This document shows, in pieces, positions 34,404 to 44,545 of a stretch of DNA of 64,000 bases (positions are counted from its first letter, which is position 1; each line of letters opens with the position of its first letter). Source of the DNA: Bemisia tabaci (lineage: Eukaryota; Arthropoda; Insecta; Hemiptera; Aleyrodidae). The notes under the pieces are model-generated. The model saw only the letters and a list, made by a program, of their open reading frames with translations. It did no database searches and was not told the DNA's origin. The position numbers were made by a program, and so were the translations under genes. Location of the stretch: positions 32,002,098 to 32,066,097 of the forward strand of contig NC_092796.1 of assembly GCF_918797505.1 (NCBI RefSeq), given 5' to 3'.

Positions 34404-34530
34404 AGGATCGAAGGATCGATGAACAGGGTGTTCGCAAAGAACACATCAATTACCACGATTCTTCACCACAGCTTCAAATTGGGGAATATCAAAAATAGAC
34501 TTTTCGACAAATCAATCATTCGCGACACGC
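34404..34530. repeat. hAT MITE (CAGTGGCGTGGCG family), degenerate
   Basis: GATCGATGAACAGGGTGTTC, TTCACCACAGCTTCAAATTG and CAATCATTCGCGACACGCTA are diverged family blocks. Confidence 0.6.
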
Positions 34531-34539
34531 TACTGTTTT

Positions 34540-35036
34540 GTAGGCAGATGTATCAGTGATGGTCCCGTCGATGATTACTGAAAATTTAACGAAAACGGAG
34601 GACTTTACCGGAGGACCGGAGGACCGGAGGAGATGAAATTACCCGCTCGGGTAGCGTAAGGCACCCTAAGCACCCCATACCAACGATGTAAAGACTCAAA
34701 CCAGAAATCATAACTGTCCATACAATTTATCATACGCACTCATGGTCCATTTTAATCCAGATTCCCATTCACCGGGACAGAACCACCACTCTCCTCTCAC
34801 AATGCGCGCATCATCAAATTAGTCTCGAGGAACCGGACTACCGTGCTTTGTGCGCGATCTGCCGTTCTGTTCCGTAAACGCGAGGTCCATTCAGACTCGC
34901 GCCCGAGCTGAGAATGTTTACCGCGAGTCACAGATCCAAGATAAATGAAAGTATTACCGCTGGAAACCATGCATGCTCCATCGGCAATACATGGCGCATC
35001 CGTCCTTTTTACCATCCGAGGGCTTCGATCGCGCGT
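34540..35036. other. Mostly unique sequence, no gene recognised
   Basis: Includes a short GGAGGACCGGAGGACCGGAG triplication at about 34,597-34,630. Other open frames are short and unsupported. Confidence 0.35.
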
Positions 35037-35041
35037 CGTCG

Positions 35042-35274
35042 CACGGTGGATCGAGCCAATGGGAGAGGTCGGACAAAATTTGTAAACTTTAAAAGCTCAC
35101 AACTCCGCGTTTTTTTGAAATTTTGAGGTCTGAAAAGTGGTCCTATTGGTTTTATCGTAATTTTTTTTAAGAATCACCCCTCAAAATTTAAAATTTGACA
35201 AAATAAACATTTAAATTTGCGGTTTTAGTGAACAAATTCATGTTTGACCTCTCCTATTGATTCGATCCACTGTG
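35042..35274. repeat. Transib-like MITE copy 2 (TSD CGTCG)
   Basis: The ends CACGGTGGATCGAGCCAATG and ATTGATTCGATCCACTGTG are inverted, and the body carries AGAGGTCGGACA and TGTTTGACCTCT. Perfect 5-bp duplication CGTCG (35,037-35,041; 35,275-35,279), matching the CGNCG preference known for Transib. 233 bp. Confidence 0.85.
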
Positions 35275-35635
35275 CGTCGCATCGTGCTCGCATCCGAAGC
35301 TCCAACCTGTTTCATTGTCGTCGTCATTATCACCGTTTGTTGATTTATAAGCGTGGCAGGCTCCTTAGAGCCCCGCTTACACTGGAGGCACGCGACTTGA
35401 AGTTGATTGCGCGGCAGGGGCAGGACCGGGCAGTCAGAGAAGGAATATTTCATTACTTTCTTTGAAACTTTTGGGGATGAATTAAGGAGGCCAAGAAACG
35501 CCCAGAATCGATTTTGACATTCTTCACACCAGGCCGAAGACATTCATGCATTGCAAATGTTTTCGTTTGGTTTGGAGGTTAGGCTAGGGCTGAATTCCGC
35601 TCTAAACTCCCCTTAATGCGCCCTTTCGTGCACAA

Positions 35636-35894
35636 TGCCGTGCTGAGGAAAAACGCCGCATGAACATTCGCAGATTGCTAAATTTCTCGAGATAAAATAT
35701 TTATTTTTGCCGAAATTTACAAACGTTTTCCCGTGACATTTCCAGTTATATAAGATGAAATTGCGACTAAAATCCTTTGAAAAGTTGAAAAAATTTTTTT
35801 CACAAACTTCTCTGAAAGTTCGTATTTTAACGGGGGAAATTTGGCAACGCCTAAAGGCTCATATGAGGTGTTTTTCGTTATCACGGCAGTATTG
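35636..35894. repeat. TGCCGTGC MITE copy
   Basis: ATGCCGTGCTGAGGAAAAAC and GAGGTGTTTTTCGTTATCAC ends with the internal TTGCTAAATTT / AAATTTGGCAACGCC pair. Moderately diverged. Confidence 0.75.
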
Positions 35895-36550
35895 TGCCTC
35901 ATTAGGGTACCGCATAATGCTGCATCAACACGGAGACCATCTAAAACGCTTTCCGAACTTCCGAAGGTTCAATTATTAATTGTCAAAAAATTAACAAATT
36001 TCAGAATCTTTGAAATTTATCCGAACCTTATGAAATTTCAATTTCCATGGGTGCTTCCATTGCATGAAGTCGTGCGGTTGGTTTTCGCGTCGCGCGGTTG
36101 GCTTTTCGCGTCGCGCGCTGCTTGTGGGACCGCGGCTGAGACGCAACCCTTATATGGGGGAGTCGAACGATCAAATATTCAGCACCCAGGATTAATTGGG
36201 CTACCTGTAAAGTCTTGCATTGAACTCATGATTGATTGCGCCTCGTTTGACTTTCTCCTTAGGGTTGGCTCGTCACGGGACTTCTGTGTCCAAGTAATAA
36301 CTCTAACCTCCCCCCCCCCCTCCCCCCTCGAATGAACGTGCGCGCAAAAAACCTTTCAGTCACCTCTTAAGCGCTCAGCTAATAATAAGCTTTTTTTTTC
36401 TTTCAACCTGACACTATAGTGCTTAGAATAATTGGGGCTGCGATTCATTCGCTGAGCAACTCGACAACAAGATGCCTATAAAAACTGCCTCATATCATCA
36501 ATACTATGTTCTCTGACCCCCTAAATTTCCAATTTTTGTCACAGATCGTT
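35895..36550. other. Mostly unique stretch
   Basis: Holds a short tandem duplication of GCGGTTGGTTTTCGCGTC (36,073-36,118) and a C-rich run at 36,309-36,328. A 164-codon frame crossing from the upstream MITE has no recognisable domain and is not called. Confidence 0.4.
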
Positions 36551-36559
36551 CTACCAACC

Positions 36560-36589
36560 CAGGGCCGGATTTAGGTAAATCCGGCCCTG
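36560..36589. mobile_element. 30-bp hAT remnant consisting only of its two ends
   Basis: CAGGGCCGGATTTA, two bases (GG), then TAAATCCGGCCCTG: two 14-bp inverted ends of the family at 9275 and 63,727 placed back to back. Perfect 8-bp direct duplication TACCAACC on both sides (36,552-36,559; 36,590-36,597), so this was a real insertion and not a decayed fragment. Confidence 0.85.
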
Positions 36590-37207
36590 TACCAACCTGC
36601 AGGGCGGATTTTCATTATTTCAGTGACTATCGACAGGTGATAATCTCGAGGTGAGCCCGCTCTATACTCAGAATTTTAATATGTAACCCAGGTCTGTTTA
36701 ACACGCATAAAAAAGCCGTGAATTCTCCCGTCCAAACAATACTTTTAAGCGTGCCTATAGGGCTCGCTTTTTGAAATCACTCGGATGTACTGTAGTACAG
36801 CACACCGATCGACCAATGCTTTTCAAGGGGCGGTCCGAATTTTTTTTCCGTCGGATCCGTTCTTCCGTTTTTGAACCGTTATAGTGTCAAGCCCTGAAGG
36901 TCATTCATCGAGAAACCGAATTATCCTGTTACTGGAAACCCTTGAGAACATTTTCCCGTGGAAACCGTATTATTTTCTTTCATAGGTACGTCAAATAAGC
37001 TTTTCTACGCTCGGAGGATTTAAATTAGAAGTTTAAATGCCGCCATAACTATTTAGCGAATCAGCGTCTTTTCAAAAGCGGTTAAACCCAAGTTGGCTGC
37101 ATCTCCATAGTTACAACTGCAGCGAAGTGAGCAATCTCCAATTCGACCAATTGGAAGGCAGAGTTTTGGAGGTTAGGTTCCCTTGTTGATTCTCTGAGTG
37201 TAAGTTG

Positions 37208-37209
<2 letters not shown>

Positions 37210-37255
<46 letters not shown>

Positions 37256-37276
37256 GTGTCACGTTTTTTTTTTTTT
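37210..37276 (+). repeat. Poly(T) tract
   Basis: About 45 T (37,210-37,254), a GGTGTCACG interruption, then a further T12. Assembly length is uncertain. Confidence 0.95.
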
Positions 37277-37711
37277 ATTTCCAGAAAAGATACCTTAAAG
37301 TCTCATTTTAATACAAATCAATCGAAGAAAAGAGAAAAGACAAAGTTTGACTCATTAAACAGAGTAAACTCCATACTCTGCTGCTGCAAACTGAGCAATC
37401 TCCAACATGACGCAACAAACTGAACAATTTCCAAACTTTAATTTGAAATTCTGAATGAACCAATTCAGTTAAATGATTTATGATGTTATTTTCTTTGTTC
37501 ATCCAATATAATTATGTTACTTTCTTTATTCAATAAAATGTATTTTCAATAAAATGTATTTACATTCAACGGTATCAAATCAATAATTCCTCCCCAATTT
37601 GCAGAGAGTACTAATTTATACACATCTCGTTGAAATGGAAATAGTGCACACACTAGATTTCAGTTCTTCGGCACGCTTTTCCAACATATTCATGTTGGAT
37701 GTTTCTTCTTG

Positions 37712-37734
37712 TTTTTTTTTTTGGGGGGGGGGGG
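37712..37734 (+). repeat. Poly(T)-poly(G) junction tract
   Basis: T11 followed directly by G12, then CAGATA. Confidence 0.9.
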
Positions 37735-37739
37735 CAGAT

Positions 37740-38320
37740 ATTTTTAGAGATCTACCGGAACGATTTTCTTGATTTTTGAGGCCATCAATGGGGTGTTGTC
37801 CTTAGATGAGCTCGCTTGATTTTGATTAACCAATGGGGAGCCCGCGTTAAGTGAACTTTGGAGGGTGCGATGCGCCCTCTGGGGGTTGGGCCGGGTAGCC
37901 CATACTGATGTTTATTTGTCTTCGATGTTTAAAAAAATCAGCGTTTTGGCGGTTTGGAATCTGCGATTCATAAAATGGAGTGTCGAGAAAAAGCTACGTA
38001 AAATCATAAGCAGCCGAGAACTCAGTGCCCGAAATTGTGCGACTCTAACGCATATTTACTTCCTTTATCGGCGCAAAAATGAAATATACCACTCGCATTA
38101 CACGTTCACACCATTGAAGACACAGAAGAGGATTGTCCTCGAAATTTTTGAATTGAGATATTTTGCTTTATCTCAACATATACTTAGGTCGCCTTACTGA
38201 AAGGTTCCCCCAGTAGACTTTTGTATCTTTCCCCGCAAATAATCACAGTTACTCATAACACGTTTTTTTCATAAAAATAATGAATATTTATGGGCCGTAT
38301 AAGTAAGGGAAACAGCTATG
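37740..38320. other. No recognisable feature
   Basis: An 111-codon frame at 37,865-38,200 has no domain I recognise and lies in AT-rich unique DNA. Confidence 0.35.
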
Positions 38321-38329
38321 CCCGGGCCA

Positions 38330-38510
38330 TGCATAAAATGCGTAACGCTAAATTTCGAATTTTCCAACCCCTTTCCTCTCGTAACGCGACCGTGACGTAG
38401 TTCCTTATCGTACCGTAACGCGTGCGAACGGAAGAGCGTGACGCTCTCTTTGACATTTCTCCCATTAGAGCGTTACGTATTTTACGGACGGCCTTCTTTC
38501 TTGTCAATTG
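38330..38510 (-). repeat. CGTTACG-rich dispersed repeat
   Basis: Multiple GCGTTACG / CGTAACGC motifs in both orientations. CGCGTTACGAGAGG is shared (inverted) with 30,817-30,832, which suggests a dispersed family. Confidence 0.45.
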
Positions 38511-38859
38511 TTTTTAACTCACAAGCAGGAATTTTTGAGCACCCTGTACAGCAATGATCCCATCGCTGCAAGTCTTTATATTGGACGAAACGGTACCATA
38601 TACGCTGGCTACCGGCTTAAAACGATAACCACCGCACAATGATTTTAAAAATTACTTTTTAAGGACGAAAAACTAGGAATGTTCGGATGTAGTTGAAAAT
38701 GTTACCGAATTTTATCCGCAATGTTTACTAAATATTTTGATTATATTTATTTTTTAATTTTCCATTAATCCTGTATCAATGATTGTAGCCACCATCATAT
38801 TAACGAGTGTAATTTTTTCATTTGAATGCCAAAATTGTCTGGCTCCTTATTTCCCCCCC

Positions 38860-39240
38860 CCCCCACCTTCTTCATCATCTTCTTCTTCTTCGTCTTCTTC
38901 ATCTTCGGCTTCTTCTCCTTCTTCGCCTTCTTCTTCTTTTCCTTCTTCTTCTTCTTCTTCTTCTCCTTCTTCCTCTTAATAGTCTTCTTCTTCTTCTTCT
39001 TTTTCTTTTTCTTCTTCTTTCCCTTCGCCTTCGTCGTCTTCTTCTGTTTCTCCTCCTCCTCCTTCTCCTCTCCCTCATTCTTCTTTTTCCCTTTCTCCTC
39101 CCCTTCATTCTTCTTCTTCTCTTTCTCCCCCCTTCATTTTCCTTCTTCTCCTTCTCCTCCCCTTCCTCTTCTTACTGCCCTTCTTCTTTTTTTCCTTTTC
39201 TCTTAATTTTTCCCCTCACCTTCTTCTTCTTCTAGTTCTT
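38860..39240 (+). repeat. Polypyrimidine (TTC/CTC) tract
   Basis: About 380 bp of nearly pure C and T, dominated by TTC triplets. All six frames produce low-complexity open frames (serine, leucine, phenylalanine or arginine runs), which I do not call as genes. Long mirror-like TTC stretches can form H-DNA. Confidence 0.9.
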
Positions 39241-39339
39241 CCTCTTCCATTTCGTAAACATGATTGCAAAACGTGCCTCTGTGCTCTGTGGCGCCTATCA
39301 AAAACGATTCAATTTTGAGAATGAGTCCATTTTAGCGGA

Positions 39340-39780
39340 TTATCAGCTCCATGTGCGGAGGACCGGGATCCTCGGAGGCGATGAAATCGTGTTGAGACTA
39401 GGCTTGGATCCGGCGAAAGAAGGCATCATCGAATGGTGGCCTGGGCCGCGTTGGTCGGATCGGGAGTGTTTAACTCGTTCACGGAGGATGTTGACACAAT
39501 AAACACGTTGGCACGTTCCGATGGCCCTGCCTGGGCGCTGCGCTTGCGGCTCGGGCTCCGGCACGAAGCAAGGCGCTTAGCTCGGCCCATGGGCTAATTA
39601 ACTAGTTTTCACGTGTCATCACTTCTCCTACATCAATTAGCTCTCTTTTGTCCGCCCCTAAACGCCCGAAATGGAGCGAGGAGAAATAACAGGGGCCACC
39701 GTCCACCGGCCGCCCCGGACCCCGCTCCCAATAGGTGCGAGAAAGCTCATGTCTCGTCCGCGCGAAGCTCAACCCACCCT
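39340..39780. other. CpG-rich, repeat-free island
   Basis: GC-rich, CpG-dense unique sequence, with GCTAATTAACTAG (39,592) and TACATCAATTAGC (39,628) homeodomain-like sites inside. Frames on both strands are chance-like. Confidence 0.35.
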
Positions 39781-39820
39781 TGCTCGGAGATTTTTCCGCT
39801 AGGAAGTGCTGCTGCCGCCA

Positions 39821-40049
39821 CACTGGAAAAAAAAACACATTTGATCTAGAGTCCAGACTCTTGAAAACGTTGACAAAAAAAAGGACTCTTGATTCAATCA
39901 GATTTAAGCTTAGCTCAAAAGGAAATCCGCTCGAATTAAGAGGCATGGTTCTTGATTTACGCTTAAATCTGATTGAATCAAGAGTATTTTTTCTTGTCGA
40001 TGTTTTTAAGAGTCTGGATACTAGATCCAATGTGTTTTTTTTTCCAGTG
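39821..40049. repeat. CACTGGAAAAA MITE copy, CA-flanked
   Basis: Ends CACTGGAAAAAAAAACACAT and GTTTTTTTTTCCAGTG. It is flanked by CA on each side (39,819-39,820; 40,050-40,051), not the usual TA. Body nearly identical in plan to 33,838. Confidence 0.85.
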
Positions 40050-40439
40050 CACCTTTTTGTCGTGATCTTCGATGTGGTAGTTTTTCAGACCTTTAAGAAC
40101 GAATCAAGCTATAGGGGGAAAAAAGGAGTTTATTGCATTTCGGGCATCCAGGATTTTTTTGATGACGTAGGTCGGTAAAGAAGATTTTTTCATCGATTTT
40201 CTTGGAAATTGTGTAGTTTATGGAGACAAGTCTTCCTGTATACTGTGTTTGAAATTATATCATGAGTTGATTTAAGCAGAAAATCGGACGTTAGGGTCCA
40301 TTTTTCACACTTCGAATTCCGGATTTTGTTAGAGTGTCTGTATCGACCTACGTCACGGGGTAAACAATGCTCAAGATGCAAACACCTCCTTTTTATTCCC
40401 TATGGACTCACGCAATCAATAGGTAGTGGATTTAAGGCA

Positions 40440-40540
40440 TGGTGTAGAAATTACCCGGAAAACCGGAATTTATCAGGGAATGAAAAGTTTCAGGGAAAAC
40501 CAGGAAAAAATGAGGGGATCTGTTTCTGAAACCGGGAATC
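40440..40540. repeat. Dispersed CAGGGAA-rich repeat
   Basis: CCCGGAAAACCGGAA, TTTATCAGGGAATGAAAAG, TTCAGGGAAAACCAGG; same family as 26,640 and 41,410. Confidence 0.45.
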
Positions 40541-40999
40541 TTTTACTACCGTTTAAAGCCGTTTCTTTTTCAAATTTGTGGACATTCTAAGTACTTATTC
40601 GATGGTGAACCTACCAAACCACGTATCTCGTTCGCGATGTTTAAAAATCTCCACTTCTGTTTTATCTTTTTAAAGCAGAAAAAACAGCAACATTCCTCAA
40701 AATTTACGCAGAATTTGCTTCCCGCAGAGTAGAAGAATCACGGAAAATTTTCAAAATTGATGTTGCGTGGTTTTTTATTTAAAAATTGAAGTATGTCAGG
40801 AAGTCTGCAATGTCTCAAACCGAGACACGTGGTTTGGAGTTCCACCATCGTATTGTTACTTCCGTTACTTCCGTTACTTCCCGTGTTGTTTTGCTGATCT
40901 GCCACGAAACTAACAGATACTAGATAGTGCTGCTTTGGCTATATCTATTCAGACTACATGAGGATGGGTAAAAAAGAGAAGCCGACCGGCTAAAACCTC

Positions 41000-41330
41000 T
41001 TGATTTATCGCTCGATAGGGATTCAATAATCGAACCGCGGGCCGTTCCTGAGCCCGGTTGAACATCAGCTGTTTTCTGTCTCTCAATCTCCATAAAAACT
41101 TCAACGGAACTGCCGTTTTGACGTACTTTATCCCTCATTGTCCATGGAGATGTCCGGGGAACAATGGACCCATTATCTGAGGTGTCGCGGCGAGCTGCAT
41201 AGGGCGGGATTAACGCGTAAGCGATAATTGTTATTAGTTCTTACCACCGTTTGACAATGGCATCCGAGAGCTAATTATTTAACTTATATGTTCAAGCGCC
41301 TCCCATCTGGTCACCAGGAAACGTAACCAA
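41000..41330. other. Repeat-free island with homeodomain-like motifs
   Basis: Contains GGCGGGATTAACGCG, GATAATTGTTATTAG and GAGCTAATTATTTAAC: a TAATCC-type site (inverse of GGATTA) and two TAATTA-like cores. No coding evidence. A candidate enhancer only by motif content. Confidence 0.3.
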
Positions 41331-41409
41331 TAACCAATGTAAAATAGAAACTTTAATATGTTAGTTAGGAGTTGATTTTAGTAATTTTTGTTGCGCAAAT
41401 CGTGTTTTA

Positions 41410-41545
41410 CGCATGGTGTCTGAGACAGGTATAAGCGAGAATCATCTGGGAATGAGGAATCCCTGAGAAAATCTGGGAGGAATTGAGAATCTGTTCCGAA
41501 AACCGGGAAAACTGGATTCATGTGGGAATGAAAATTTTAGTGCAA
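41410..41545. repeat. Dispersed CAGGGAA-like repeat
   Basis: ATCTGGGAATGAGG, CCTGAGAAAATCTGGG and ACCGGGAAAACTGG blocks; degenerate copy. Confidence 0.4.
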
Positions 41546-42119
41546 ATCTGGAAAAAATCGGGAACCAAAAACGGAGAAGTGTCCCCTTTCACAGCTTCGA
41601 AACCATTTTAACGTAAGGTTCATGTTATTGTACCTGAGTCGCCAGGCTCGGACTGGCCATGAGGCCAATTTGCCATTGGCAGATATGCCCCCTTGGCGCG
41701 CCCAAAACGCACCCCTCTGACAGATAGCAAAATAAAAAGAGAAAAAAATTACGACCCTGAATAAATGCGAAAAATATCTTAAATAAAGGGAAGAAGAGAG
41801 AGTTAGGAGTAAAGAAATGTGCTTTTACGCATGATAGTGGTGAACAAAGGTCCAAGAACTACTTTCTGAAGCGTAAACACTTTCCTGTGAAATTTTCACA
41901 TTTTCGTTGACATACAGGCGCTTTATCCCCCTCCTTCATTCTCTATGTGCAACTCCTGTAGAAACGATAGCCGGTCCGATTTTTAGGCATACGCACACTT
42001 AATAGACCTCATGAGAGACCTTTAAACATATTTCTTCCTTTTCAAAATGACCATTGATTTGGACATATCATAGCATATCTCGGGCAAACTTAACCTTGCT
42101 TTATCCCCAAATTCAAAAA

Positions 42120-42805
42120 GAAGAGGCATCTAAAGTGTAAAAGCGATATACAACTATTCGCGGAAGATGGATGTCCACATTGCATATGAAAAATGTAAGA
42201 CGCGATAGCGTGAGTTGTGAACTCGCAATGCTCTGCTCTGCTCCTAGTTTGAAGCACCATTTCGAATAAGACAAACGCAAACAAACACAACATGAAAACA
42301 ACATGAAAATAAAGCGAGGGAAAGGATGCGCGTTAACGACGGCTCAGAGATACATCTATTCGTACTTGATGGACGTCCGTGCTGCATCCGAAAAATTGAA
42401 GGCGCGATGATGCGAAGCGTGAGCTCTCGATGCTGTGATAAATGCTGTCAATGAGGTGTCGCTCAGATTCGGGAGGAAAGTTAAAAAAGAGGCCCGAACA
42501 CGTCTCTCCAACCTTCGGCTGTGTTACTCACGTAGTGCTTAAAGCACCATTACGAATAAGACAAACGGAAACAAACACGATATGGAAATAGAGGGAGGGG
42601 AAGGATGCGCGTTTACGACGGCGCAGAGATACAACTATTCGTACTTGATGGACGTCCGCGCTGCATCTGAAAAATTGAAGGCGCGATGACGCGCCGAGGC
42701 GTGAGTTCTCAATGCTCTGCTATATGCTGTCAATGAGGTGTTGCTCAGATTCGGGCGAAAAGTTGAACAAGAGGCCCGAATACGTCTTTCCTGTCTTCAA
42801 CTGTG
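42120..42805 (+). repeat. 290-bp tandem duplication
   Basis: Two near-complete units and a partial one. AAGCACCAT(T)TCGAATAAGACAAACG starts at 42,251 and again at 42,541, and AACTATTCG, ACTTGATGGACGTCCG, TCAATGAGGTGT and AGAGGCCCGAA recur in order. No frame spans a whole unit. It shares ATACAACTATTCGCG with 14,690. Confidence 0.8.
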
Positions 42806-43141
42806 CTGATATTCGTTCTTTTTTTCTTTTTTCAGGTTTTTGTCTGATTCTTTTTTAGGATGGATTTGCAGACCCACGTCTTAAGCTCGTGTAAACCGTA
42901 GCACTGGCTCGGTTCTTTTGGAAATAATGGTGTTTGGATTCGTCTAGTGGTTTTAATTTGTTTATGTTTTCTTCCATTCTAGAAGTCTGTCGGTTACTTC
43001 AATACGTTCAATTTTGTAATTTTTACTCTGTACGATTAATAAACTTTGAACTATGAAAATAGCGTAATCTCGTGCTACTTTGCCAAAATTTTCTATACCC
43101 CTCTCCACGTAGGGTATGCCCTACCAGGAAATATCACATTA

Positions 43142-43360
43142 CGCCCTGCATTCTAGCGCTAAAATTTCAATTTCGAGGAAAAATATGAGTACTTTCCTTG
43201 AAATTTTTAGATGATTTATATCAAATTGTAAATGAAATTCTGTGAAAAATTAGAAGAAAAATATTCACCGGTTTCCCGGAAAATTCGTGTTTTATTGAAG
43301 GAAAAATGGCATCGTTTAAAGGCTTGCACGGCGTTCTCCTTTTGCACGGCAACATTTTAA
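43142..43360. repeat. TGCCGTGC MITE, strongly diverged
   Basis: The order of GAGGAAAAATATGAGTA, TTAGAAGAAAAATATTCACC and CACGGCGTTCTCCTTTTGCA parallels other copies. Left end unrecognisable. Confidence 0.55.
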
Positions 43361-43691
43361 ACACCATGGAAAACGTGCAATTTTACGTTTCGGTTTTAAG
43401 TGAAATTTTGGTTCACCCTCTATGCCATAAATTAATTTTGGATCTCCTGGAGGACACTAATCTATTTTGTAGCTTGCATGAAGAAATAGGGTGTCAAATT
43501 TTTCTCAAAATTTTAAATTTTTGGCAATCGGTCATTCAAAAGAAAAAGAAACTAATGAAAATTTGCAAAATCATGCTACGGAGGAAAGATTCAATTTTTA
43601 AAAACCCCCAAAAATATTTTGTCACGAAATAGTGCCGCTATGCCATGGAGGGTAAAATGTATCAGAACGCTTAAATTCGTACCTTGTTTAC

Positions 43692-43925
43692 TTCTGCCAT
43701 TCTAAGAAAAAACGACGTATGAACATCCGAGAGTTGCCAAATTTCCTTCAATAAAATGTTTATTATTGAGGACATGTATGAGTATATTTTCTTGAAATTT
43801 TCAGGAGCTCTAGTTGAAATTGCGAGCAAAATTATCTAAAAAAATTATAAGAAAAATATTCATGAGTTCAGCAGGAAATTCGTGTTTTATCAAAGGACAT
43901 TTGACAGCGCACGAAGGTTCATCTA
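43692..43925. repeat. TGCCGTGC MITE, right end lost
   Basis: CTGCCATTCTAAGAAAAAAC, CGACGTATGAACATCCGAG and GACAGCGCACGAAGGTTCAT are present. It is cut where the flank of the next copy begins. Confidence 0.7.
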
Positions 43926-43944
43926 GTTTCGCTCTTTGGCCATG

Positions 43945-44187
43945 CTGCCGTGCAAAGGAAGAACGCCGTATGAACATTCGAGAGTTGCCAAATTTACTTC
44001 AATAAAATGTTTATTTTTGAGGAAATTTATAAATATTTCCCCTTGAAAATTTCAGGACTTTTCGATGGAATTGCGAGCAAAATCATCTAAAAATTGGAGG
44101 AAAAATATTCATAAGTTTACCAGAAAATTCGCGTTTCATGAAAGGAAATTTGGCAACGCACGAAGGTTCATCCGGCGTTTTTCCTTA
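43945..44187. repeat. TGCCGTGC MITE, left part, split by the Harbinger element
   Basis: Starts CTGCCGTGCAAAGGAAGAAC and ends at ...GTTTTTCCTTA, after which the Harbinger begins. The missing end GCACGGCAG lies beyond the transposon at 51,362-51,370. Confidence 0.85.
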
Positions 44188-44199
44188 GGGCCGTTCCTG

Positions 44200-44345
44200 T
44201 CAAACTGGGTGTTAGCTGCTAGTTCATCAACTAGTAGTTGAGGCGAACTACCAGTTCAGCGGAGCTGGGTGTCTTGTGACGAAATTTCAACCTCTAGTTC
44301 GTCAACCAGCGGTCAACTGGCTGTTGACTGATGAGTGTCTGATTA
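44200..44345 (+). promoter_or_regulatory. Left subterminal palindrome cluster
   Basis: CTAGTTCATCAACTAGTAGT, CTAGTTCGTCAACC and GGTCAACTGGCTGTTGAC repeat the cores TCAAC and GTTGA. The mirror cluster at 51,235-51,345 has the same cores. By analogy with other Harbinger elements these may bind the transposase or its Myb-like partner (inference). Confidence 0.5.
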
Positions 44346-44545
44346 CAGTACTACTCTTTTCCAAAACATGCAAGAAAAGAGCCATTTCCGGTCAACTCGC
44401 GGCCATTTTTTTCCAGAAATCACGTCACTCGTGTGTTGTGTTTTGGTTGTGTTCGACTCGCGAGGTTATTCCGGTTTTGTGCTTTTGTGAATTGTGATAA
44501 TAGTGAATCTTGAAATTTTAATAAGTTGGTAAATTAAGTGCAATT

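Noticed and set aside
35841..36335. 164-codon frame
   Set aside because: Begins in a MITE copy and shows no domain, codon pattern or splice context.
38779..39235. Several 66-137 codon frames on both strands
   Set aside because: All come from a polypyrimidine tract; low complexity in every frame.
39735..40178. 147-codon plus frame and 142-codon minus frame
   Set aside because: Both cross the same palindromic MITE at 39,821-40,049.
43306..43632. 108-codon frame
   Set aside because: Starts in a diverged MITE end; lysine-rich tail from A-rich DNA; no domain.
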